Below, piece after piece: positions 55,861 to 64,000 of a stretch of 64,000 bases of DNA. Within the stretch, counting starts at the first letter, position 1; each line of letters begins with the position of its first letter. A model generated the notes under the pieces. It ran no database searches. It worked only from the letters and a program-made list of their open reading frames with translations, and was not told the DNA's origin. Position numbers and translations under genes: made by a program. The DNA is from Chenopodium formosanum (Eukaryota; Streptophyta; Magnoliopsida; Caryophyllales; Amaranthaceae). The stretch covers positions 27,803,501 to 27,867,500 of the forward strand of contig CM044862.1 in the NCBI GenBank assembly GCA_024500155.1, read 5' to 3'.

Positions 55861-56742
55861 TTCCTTGTTTAGTGTTTTAGTTAATTTTGAGAAAAATTAA
55901 TGTAAGACGCTAAGGAAAACCATTCAAGTTTTGGAGTAATATAATATTTCATGCAATATTTTATTACTCCATTATGCTATTTAATTGTGGTTTAGGATTA
56001 AATAATGAGTCCATTCGATTATGAGAATATTCAAAATAGGGTATCAAGACCAGTCTTGGTAAGGAAACACCTATTAAGTTAACATTGAATATTATAATCG
56101 AAAATTATCCCTAATCAAGGTCATTTAAACGATGGACGATAAATGACCGATTGAGATTAGTGTGTAGTTTGATTTATAGCACCGTTTCATGTGCTACAAG
56201 GACATGATTGTCCTAAATCATTTGCACATGTATTGGTTTAGAACCATACTGGATCGACCTATGAGAATACTTTAAGAAATTAAACAAATTCTTATAAGTA
56301 TACTTCTCATTATGGCTATCGGAACCTATTTCCTCGACCATGAGTATTGTGTGTTCTCTTGTTTGAGTACTAGTTCGCTTTGATGTTGTCAAACGTCTAC
56401 CGTAATAGGGGATTATAACGACAATACTCGGGCGACTAGGTCCTCTTAGTAAGAGGAGCTACATTACAAGACTAGGAATGTCCTCCTACTAAAATAGGGA
56501 AAATGTCTTTGTTTTATACAAGGCCTCCCGTAGAGCGAGACTGTAAAATGCATGGCCGTGCTCAGATGGATTTTAGAAATCATCTGTTTATTGACAGTCG
56601 GACTCGGAATCGGGAAACACTTTTGGATGTAATAAGGATGACAAAACAAATCTTACCTTATAGTTCATGAAGAGACATTAAGCGACATAGGAAAAAGGCT
56701 ATACACATAATGCGCAATTGTTCGGAAGGACAAGTGGGAGAT
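55861..56742. other. C2 3' non-coding region and polypurine tract
   Basis: This has no gene. The purine run agtgggagat (56733-56742) directly before the LTR is the polypurine tract. Confidence 0.7.
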
Positions 56743-58185
56743 TGAAAGGAATGGTGTCCTTCAAACAAGTGTACTATTCCATTAGTGGGTTCAGAATTAT
56801 TAGAAAGCTAATACATTCAGTGAGGTCTAGTGATCGGAATCCCTGGGTGGAGGCCGCTTCCGATCAGTACTATTAATGAATAATTAATATTACAGCTTAA
56901 TCTTGACTGAACCCTTCGGGTCACACCCAAGCATTCAACAAACCGAAACGACGAATTAATTCAGAAGGAATTAATGAGTCGACTTAGTAATATTTATTTA
57001 AACGTCGGAAATTCGAGCTTAGAGCGTCGAAACCGAGCGTCAGAAGTCGAGTCGAAAAATAGTGAAAGACGAGACGAGAAATAGTAATAAATCAAGAAAA
57101 GACCAAAATACCCCAGGCATCGGAATACCCAAGCAAACCGAGTGTTAAGCGCGTATGGCCTAGCATGGTGGCTAGCATGCGCATCAAGCTGAGCCTAGGC
57201 TGGCTGGTGCGTGCTAGAGCACCCATGCTAGCATCGCAATGCTAGGCGCTGCCTAGTGCGTGCTAGCATGCTAGGCACATCCTTGTGCGCGCAATGGCTA
57301 GCAAGCCATGCCGCAACAAGCTGCAACAGCTAGCACGCTAGGCGCGCCAGCTCACCACAGCTAGCAGCAACATGGCTAGGCCATTGCTTGCTGCCTAGCA
57401 GCGCTGGCCAAGGCACAAGGCCAGCAGCAGCCCGCACAAGCATGCTGGGCTTGCTGGCCAGGAGCGCCTGGCAGCCCCCATGCGAGTGTTGGGCCTGTTG
57501 GGCTTGCTGGGCGTGGCTGCCACAAACAGCAGCATATGGAAGCCCACCTTGGCTGCCTTGGTGCCCAAGGGTGGGTGCCATGTGGCTTGTGGTCCTTTAG
57601 TGTGTGTGGAGTGAGGTGGCCGGTTATGGGAGAGGGAGTAAGGATAAAGTTAGGTCCCCCCCTTCTCCAAGTGGTCCTCACCTAACCACTCACATGAGCT
57701 TGCCACTTGTTGATTTATTACTAGCTTGATTATTAATTTTATTTTAGCTTTAAAATAAAATGGAAAAATCATACTATCCCACATTGATGGGAGAGTAAAT
57801 GATACTCCCATTATTTCCTATAAAATACCCAAGTATGGGCATTGGGAATGATGCTTCAGTAAGAGTTGAAAAAGGCATCACAATTAGTGAAAACCTTTGA
57901 ACTCAATATAATTACTCGGGTTTTATTGGTTGGGTTTTTCTAACCCCAAGACATTGCACCTAGTCGGTTTTGTTGGTGCGCATGGACTTCGTTGGAGGTC
58001 TCCGTGTGAGCGGGACTTGAAGCTTTCGAGTAAGAGCTCATTTTGGAGCGAAGCACGCGTCAAAGGTAATTAGCTTATCTTAATCTTGTGATTAATTTAA
58101 TTATGTTTATGGTTTTATTTATTGCGAGTGCGGTCTTGTTTTTGGGTTTGTTTCCGCGGTGAGTCGGACTCACCAAACCCCAACA
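56743..58185 (+). repeat. C2 3' LTR
   Basis: It starts tgaaagg and ends ccaaca at 58185. It matches the 5' LTR throughout with scattered single-base changes; in the first 170 bases about a dozen differences are visible. The same gctagc-rich patch is at about 57145-57490. Confidence 0.9.
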
Positions 58186-58190
58186 CCATC

Positions 58191-59560
58191 TAGATATACG
58201 TCCATTGAATGTAGAGTTCTCAAATAGATATTTGAGTGGATCTAATCAGGAGACTACAAAGACGGTATGCACTAGCATGTAATGTCTTAGATTGGTTGTG
58301 GCCCACACTAAGGCGAGGCATAATTTCTCAAGTGGTGTATAGCGTGCTTCATATTCGAGCATTTTCTTGCTTAAATAGTAGATTGCGTTTTCTTTGCCTT
58401 CTACTTCTTGTGCTAGCATAACTCCCATTGTCTCTTTGCTAACTGTTAAGAACAACCTAAGAGGTATTCCGGGAAGTTCTGGTTCTAATATGGGAGGATT
58501 TGCGAGATAGGCTTTGATCTTTTCAAAGGCTTTTTGACACTCGTCGTCCCATATTACTGGTACATTCTTCTTAAGCTTTTTAAAGATTAATTCACATATC
58601 GTCGTCAATTATGATATGAACATACTTATGTATTGCAACCGGCCAATAAATCCTCGAATCTGTTTCTCAGTTTTAGGCGGTGGCATTGACATGATTGCTT
58701 TAATCTTGGTTTGGTCTATCTATATTCTGCTAGAGCTTACGACATATCCCAAAAGCTTGCCTGAGGTGACCTCAAAAGCACACTTAGATGGGTTCAACCT
58801 CATGTTATATTTTCTTAGCCTTTTAAAATATTTCCATAAGGCTTCTTGATGGCCTAGATGGTCTTTTGATTTAACAATCATGTCATCGACATATACTTCG
58901 ACTTCTTTATGCATCATGTCATGGATTAAGGCAGTTGCTGCACGTTGGTAAGTAGCACCCGCGTTTTTCAACCCGAATGGCATTGCCGTGTAGCAGTAAG
59001 TGCCCAATGGTGTTATGAAAGTTGTTTTCTCTATGTCTTCTTATGCCATGAGAATCTGATTGTAACCTGCGTATCCGTCCATGAACGAGAGAAGTGCGTG
59101 ATTTGCCGTGTTATCCACCAGAATATCGATGTGATGTAAAGGGAAGTCGTCCTTTGGACTTGCCTTATTTAGATCTCGATAGTCGACACACACTCTTACT
59201 TTTCCATCTTTTTTCAGAACCGGGACGACATTGGCGACCCATTCGGGGTATTTAGATACCTTGATGAAATCTGCAGTTATTTGCTTTTGAACCTCTTCTT
59301 TTATTTTAAGAGCTACGTTGGGTTTCATTTGACGTAACTTTTATTTTATAGGTTTCATTCCTAGAATTATTTGTATAGTGTGTTGATCTATTTCTCTATT
59401 AATGCCTGACATATCTTCCTATGACCAAGCGAATACATCAATAAACTCTTTAAGTAAGTTAATTAAATCGGTTCTTTCTTGTTCGTTAACTGTTAGTCCG
59501 ATTTTAACTTCTCTTTTATTGGTTGAATCATTTCTTCAACTACCGGTGTTTTCTTTTCGA
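58191..59560 (-). pseudogene. pol: T4 reverse transcriptase and native RNase H
   Basis: The minus strand reads MKPNVALKIKEEVQKQI, KKDGKVRVCVDYRDLN, a stop near 59041, MPFGLKNAGATYQRAA and YVDD (58892-58903, intact). LRKYNMRLNPSKCAF and the connection region follow with frame changes near 58720 and 58610. From 58608 come ICELIFKKLKKNVPVIWDD and MLAQEVEGKENAIYYLSKKM. The frame is cut by C2 at 58190. Confidence 0.85.
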
Positions 59561-60875
59561 GTGTTTCCATTGCTTAATGAGTTCTTTGTCTTTTTCATTG
59601 TTAGTTAAGCATTGATCGTAATCTTGGGTTAGAGAAGAACACAGGAGATAAGGAGAAGAAGAAATATTATTGTACTCTGAGACCATTACATCAAAGAGTG
59701 ATATGTCCTCAAGGACTTGATAACTAACTATTCTAGGAGAAGAAATAGAGAGGGAAGGTGCTACAACTAATGACTTAGATAAATCTATAGGGAGAGACTC
59801 CGACTAAAAATCTGACTCAGACGACTCTTCAATCATCGGTCCCTGCCCTGTTGTGATAAATATCTTCCTTCCGCTTAGAGTAGTCACCTTGACGGTCTTG
59901 CACCACCCTTGTAATGATCCTTCTGCTGGAGTGATTAGCTTCGAGGGATCAAAGCTTTCGCTTTTTAAGACTGTTTGAATGAGCGAGGAGTTATCCTCTT
60001 TGTAAGTTGGCTCATTCTTTTCTCGCCTAAATAGTAATCCCATGGCGTTAAAGTCAAAAGCATGGGGGTGCTTTCTCCTTATGGACTGGAGTTGGGATTT
60101 CATCTATGAAATAACAATCCAGGAAAATCTCAAATCGCGGTTGCCTTATGTTGTTTACAATAAATGGCTCAGGAAATTCATGGCATGGATAATCCTCTCC
60201 TTCTTTTATAAATTGACCATTAAGTGTAAGAGGGTACTGATCCATTGGGATTGCTTTCTTTTGAGTGCGAGCGTCTCTACGTGCCTTTAATTTTTCTTGG
60301 GCTCGCTTGAGATCTTTCCGAGTTGGTTCGAGACCAAGTCCAAAAGTGTATAACTTAGGGAGGTCAGGTGACTCAAGCGATTTTGCTATTTCCTTCTTCT
60401 TTTCTAGGGTCATTCAAGGAAAATGTCCTTGTTTCTTTAGAATAGCATTTGCAATCATGTTGGAATTAGGGTCATGGCAAAGAGGGGTCCTTTCATCCTC
60501 CAGGATTAAGGAAACATCTTCGTTAAAGCCCCATAAATCTTCATCATCCTCGTCGTGCTCCACATTAGTTATTGGGTTTTCTATGGACTTGATCCTCATA
60601 GGTGAAGCATCGATGGTGATAGGAATTCCCCCAACTATAGCTTTTACTTGTTGGTGGAGAGATGAGGGGACGACCTTTAGGTCATGAAGCCAAGAGCGTC
60701 CTAACAGCAAATTGAATGAAGCTTTAATGTCAACTACATGGAAAGTAGTAGCATGTTCTATTGCTCCCGCCGTTACATTCATGGTAATTTTACCAAAAGC
60801 TTGACGATGAGTGTTCTCGTAGGCCCTTATTCCTTGAGTAGACGGAGTTAAATCTTCAACCCTTATGCCTAGCAT
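59561..60875 (-). pseudogene. pol: T4 protease C-terminal part and linker
   Basis: Minus-strand protease starts at the G5 LTR edge within the MLGIRVEDLTPSTQGIRAYE segment, after the missing DNGSA site. It continues through FNLLLGRSWLHDLK and IPITIDASPMRI into the linker, with KKQGHFP and a frame change near 60413. The YPLTLNGQFIKEGEDYPCHEF part follows. The C run that is short in T2 is full length here (near 60065). A Ser/Glu-rich part with a stop near 59804 leads into RT. Confidence 0.83.
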
Positions 60876-61364
60876 TGTTTTGGTTGTTTTCGTCCCTCGG
60901 GAGAATTACAGAACGAAGACTGATCCGGCTTGAGCTGTAGCTGCAAAACAAACGGAGACACCGGTTGGTTAGTGCTCCGCCTCCGACGGTCAAGTTAGTA
61001 ACTTGAAAGGGAATAAAGAGTACGGAAAGTTAGGTGGGGATCTACTCGAATTCCAAGCTCAGTTGTCTCTATCACAGGGACAGGGTTATATAAAATGGTA
61101 AAACGTGCCCTCCAAATGAGGGAAATCTCCCTATTTATAGGGTTCTCGGGATTTGTACCCCTGATAAGGTCCTTGATCCCCAGTCATTAGTGGGTTGCGT
61201 CGCATTGCGGCTTTCTCGGGATTTGGGCCTGAAGGCCGCCTTTTTCCCCTTAATTTCTGGAATGACACGTGTTAAGCAGGGATTGGTCCACTTTGGGCCA
61301 TCCTGAGGCTAACACGTGTCACCCTCTGATTGGACCACGTGGCGGGGTAAAATTACCCTAAACA
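60876..61364 (-). repeat. G5 3' LTR
   Basis: On the minus strand it starts TGTTTAGGG and ends CCAAAACA, 489 bp. It contains the TATA box ctataaatag (61131-61140) and, upstream of it, several ACGT-core motifs (61266-61271, 61312-61319, 61335-61343). The partner LTR is outside the window. Confidence 0.62.
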
Positions 61365-61376
61365 TTTGCCCCTCAC
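61365..61376 (-). other. G5 polypurine tract
   Basis: Minus-strand gtgaggggcaaa lies directly before the LTR start. This fixes the element's direction. Confidence 0.55.
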
Positions 61377-61384
61377 AGATGTGA

Positions 61385-61515
61385 CATGGCATGCCACGTG
61401 GCGTTTGTGACACATGTCACGCTCCGATTGGTGGTAATTTTACCATTAAAGAGTAACCGTTCACCTTCCGAGTAAATTACGAGAATGCCCCCATATTTAC
61501 CCTCTATATATAGCC
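61385..61515 (+). promoter_or_regulatory. Promoter of the G5 antisense gene
   Basis: A G-box palindrome ccacgtggc (61394-61402) and a gacacatgtcac motif (61409-61420) lie upstream of a strong TATA box ctatatatag (61503-61512). The ATG at 61735 leaves a leader of about 200 bases. This points away from the G5 LTR. Confidence 0.6.
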
Positions 61516-61734
61516 GTTTACCCTCATAATTTTGTACGTTTACAAAAAAATTTCTGGAGAAAGAACTTTGAGAGAACAGAAGTCATCTGTTTGAGTCAGG
61601 CGCAAGCAAGAAAGCTCGTTTTCCATCGACCCAGCCGGACCCGCCTAGTTTCAGATATCACTTCAAAAGGTACCATCTCTGCCTCTCTCAGCTCTTTTTC
61701 TTTTTTCACCGCTTGTACATATTTCTTGCAATAA

Positions 61735-64000
61735 ATGGATGCATCACCAACACACACGGCACAGCCTAGGTTAGAGTCCACCCAGTCACCAGGGACGGCT
61801 AAGTCTAGGACTGGGAGTGCCGTCTCGGGGTGTTGGGACCACCCTTTGCCTTGGACTCCGACAAGTTATGTGTTTGTGCAGGACATAATGGCTCGAACAA
61901 TGCAGACGACAACTGATCCAACTTACATAAGCGAAGGCTCAGGCGGCCAAACGCCTGAGGGAGAAGCATCTGGTCAGGGAGACTAGACGGCTCTTGAGAG
62001 ATCCCCTCCCCGCGCCCCTTCCCGCTAATTCCTTTTTGGAAGAGTACGACCAAGGCGGCGATGAGGCCGTCTTTGCCCCCTTGACCCAAAATGAGGAAGA
62101 GACGGAGAGCGACAGCTCCGCCTCTACCTCTGAGAGTAGTGACGATTTACCCCCGCTTCAGAATAGCGAGGAGGAAGATAGGAAAAAATGGAACGAGAAG
62201 GACGATCCCTTCAACATCCACGTCTCCTCCAAGGACCGGATCTAAATGGAGGAAAACTTAAAGAATTTTACTCAAATGCACCAGCTAGGAGAAGGGTATA
62301 GGATCTGGGTGCCGCCTGAGAATGGCACCGTCGCCTGGGAGGACGATTAAGAGAACGCAAACAGCTATTTTGGCTGTTATGAGGCGGCGTTCAAGACTGG
62401 TCTTCACTCTCCTCTTCACCAGGCGGTGAAGGCAATTTTGAGAGGCTACGACCTCGGAGTCTGGCAACTTACCCCCAACTCTTGGACAAACATTTTGGGG
62501 TATGTTGCCGCCTGCGAGTTCCAGGGGCTTAACCGCGACTGGGAGGCTTTTGCTAGTATGCATTATCTTAGCAGAAGCGCAGGCGGCTAGAGGGCGTGAT
62601 ATACTCTAACTACGCATCCCCAATACATGATGAACTTGGACAAGGTCTCAAAATTTGACGGCTGGAAACTCAGGTTCTACCCGATGTCAGCTCCAAGCAG
62701 ACGGGAGAATTATGAATTCCGTCTGTACAATAAGAATCCCGACTTGATGGGGCGGAAGTGTGCTCTTCCTCGGATCCTAGAGGAAGATTTTGACAAGATC
62801 ATTGAGGGAGACTTTTTTGACCTAACAGACGCAACCTTGTCAACCGGGGAAATAATAAAGGTCCCCAAGAACTGGATCCCCAAAAGCGCCTGGTTCAGGG
62901 ACGAGTGTTTCCTAGTCGCGTGCGGGCTAAGACACATTTTTACCAAACGTATGCGCCAGAGTTTATATTCGTTTGTAGTATCTTTCTATCGGAATTGATT
63001 TATGATATTGACCAATTTCTCTTTTTGCAGAAGAAGCATTAAAAATATTGCAAGAGGAGAAGACTCCTAAGCAGTCCTCTATAGTCATCCGCAAGGAGCT
63101 TGCGGAGAAAGTTGCGGCTTAGGTCAAAGCCAAGGTAATAAACGCCTGACCCTTTTGTAAACTGATCTTAAATTTTTTTTTCCCGGATACTAACTTTAAC
63201 TTGGTTATTTTCGCTGGGAGGAGAGGTTGGAAAGACGTTTGAGAAACAACTCAAACGGGCTAGGGAGGAAACCCCCTCCGTTCTTAATAAAATAAAAAAA
63301 TCCACCTCCGCGTTAACTCCTGGCGCCTCAGCCGGGCATCAGCAGATGCGGATAGCGGGGCGAAACGAGAAGGTAGGCGGCAGCTTGTGCCTTGATCTCG
63401 TCAACCCCTTATCAGCAACCGGGGGGTTCACTGCGTTAGCAAGCAGTTCCCGCTTGGCCGGCTCTAAAGGTAAGAACCCTTTTGAATTCTAGTCTGAGCT
63501 GGGGTGGCCTTTGCGAGTGAAATCCCACTCCAAACAGACGTCATCCTCAGACTGTCGGCAACAGATAGGTGCCGCCATAGTTTCGCACTCATCACGTATT
63601 GATTGTGGTGCAGATCAATCTCCCTGCTTTCTAGACGTCTAGAAGCATGCCAAGGCCATGCTTGACGCCGTCCGGAAGAGGGATAAAGACAGCATCCCTG
63701 GGATAGAGACGTTCAATCTGGAACGCATTCTATCCCTTCTGGCTGAGGTTAGAAACTTGTCAAATTTATTTTTTCAAAGTGTTTTATCCCGCCTGCAATA
63801 CTCATACCGCTTGCTTTTTTGCAGGCTATGCTGCGGGTAGACGGGCTCAAACGTCCTTATTCTCGAAACGGGAAGAGGTAAAAAGGGCCAAGAAGCCCGC
63901 CATAGACGCTGATAATATTGCTTTACACTCTACTATCGTAAATGAACTTGAAACTAAATCAATCATTATGACACAGGCGTCTAGAATCCAACAGCTGGAG
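61735..64000 (+). pseudogene. G5 antisense gene, 'putative gypsy type transposon' protein
   Basis: The start ATG at 61735 gives MDASPTHTAQPRLES. A Ser/Glu-rich acidic part is at about 62100-62180. The domain core LGVWQLTPNSWTNILGYVAACEFQ (about 62455-62525) and the KFDGWKLRFYP part match the pattern of the Transposase_28 ('putative gypsy type transposon') family. GT-AG introns fit at 62949-63030, 63135 to about 63217 (with a tactaac branch site near 63187), 63470-63613 and 63748-63824. The last bases (QASRIQQLE) begin a probable coiled coil. Stops lie near 61984, 62242, 62350, 62588 and 63635. The function is unknown, and the gene runs past the window end. Confidence 0.62.

Larger units (their letters stand above)
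47770..58185 (+). mobile_element. Complete Ty1/copia element C2 (10.4 kb)
   Basis: The LTRs (47770-49215 and 56743-58185) are about 1.44 kb and closely similar, with an exact ccatc target duplication (47765-47769 and 58186-58190). The order is gag, protease, integrase, RT, RNase H, with a Met-tRNA-type primer-binding site and a polypurine tract. It inserted into T4. It carries no post-pol extra ORF, unlike C1. Confidence 0.9.
47505..60875 (-). mobile_element. Inverted gypsy fragment T4, split by C2
   Basis: Its parts are 58191-60875 and 47505-47769 on the minus strand, running from protease to the archaeal-type RNase H. It belongs to the same family as T2 and T3. Removing C2 and one ccatc duplication makes the two parts continuous. 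The 5' end stops at the G5 LTR (60876) and the 3' end at the T3 junction. No LTR remains. Confidence 0.82.
60876..64000 (-). mobile_element. Gypsy-like element G5 in minus orientation, 3' end
   Basis: The 3' LTR (60876-61364) abuts T4's protease; on the minus strand it ends CA next to atgct. The polypurine tract is on the high-coordinate side, so the element runs leftward. The next 2.6 kb hold a gene on the plus strand, antisense to the element, and no pol is reached before the window ends. Short LTR and unrelated sequence separate it from T1-T4. The gypsy assignment rests on the type of accessory gene. Confidence 0.6.

Overview
This window is plant nuclear DNA made almost entirely of nested retrotransposons. 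I see no host gene, rRNA, tRNA or CRISPR array. Long-LTR Ty3/gypsy elements with a second, archaeal-type RNase H (the Tat lineage, which includes Ogre and Retand), a Sirevirus-type Ty1/copia element, short GT-AG introns and the CACTA-type end all indicate a flowering plant with a repeat-rich genome, probably a eudicot. I cannot name the species.

Layout. 1-8838 is the 3' part of a Sirevirus-like copia element (C1): broken pol, an extra env-like/coiled-coil ORF, polypurine tract and 3' LTR. That LTR is split by a large solo LTR (A, 5570-8174). C1 lies inside the protease of an old Tat-type gypsy element (T1). T1 continues to about 40252 and is interrupted by a second solo LTR of the same family in the opposite orientation (B, 8967-11494), a CACTA-like remnant (13734-15151) and a complete 18.7-kb Tat element (T2, about 19851-38532). 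T2 landed inside T1's antisense plant-mobile-domain (PMD) gene. A truncated relative (T3, 40253 to about 47504) follows. It abuts an inverted gypsy fragment (T4), which is split by a complete 10.4-kb copia element (C2, 47770-58185, exact 5-bp target duplication). The window ends in a different gypsy-like element in minus orientation (G5, from 60876).

How the parts relate. T1, T2 and T3 share one plan: gag-pol in sense, a conserved hairpin-like motif just after the pol stop, then genes on the opposite strand. T2 and T3 carry an antisense DUF7745-like gene, and T1, T2 and T3 carry an antisense PMD gene. These antisense genes contain short GT-AG introns at matching positions and sit downstream of their own TATA-like boxes, next to patches of GGCGCC (T2, T3) or CCGTGTCACGG-like motifs (T1). 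G5, from another family, also has an intron-bearing gene antisense to its own LTR, with its own TATA box. C1's extra ORF has a TATA box and a good start context too. A shared principle is inferred: accessory genes carry private promoters, and antisense placement lets introns survive the RNA stage of retrotransposition.

State. Every coding region has stops, frameshifts or lost catalytic residues, so all are annotated as pseudogenes. Positions and motifs were read directly from the sequence. Family names rest on recognised motifs. Nothing was checked by a database search.
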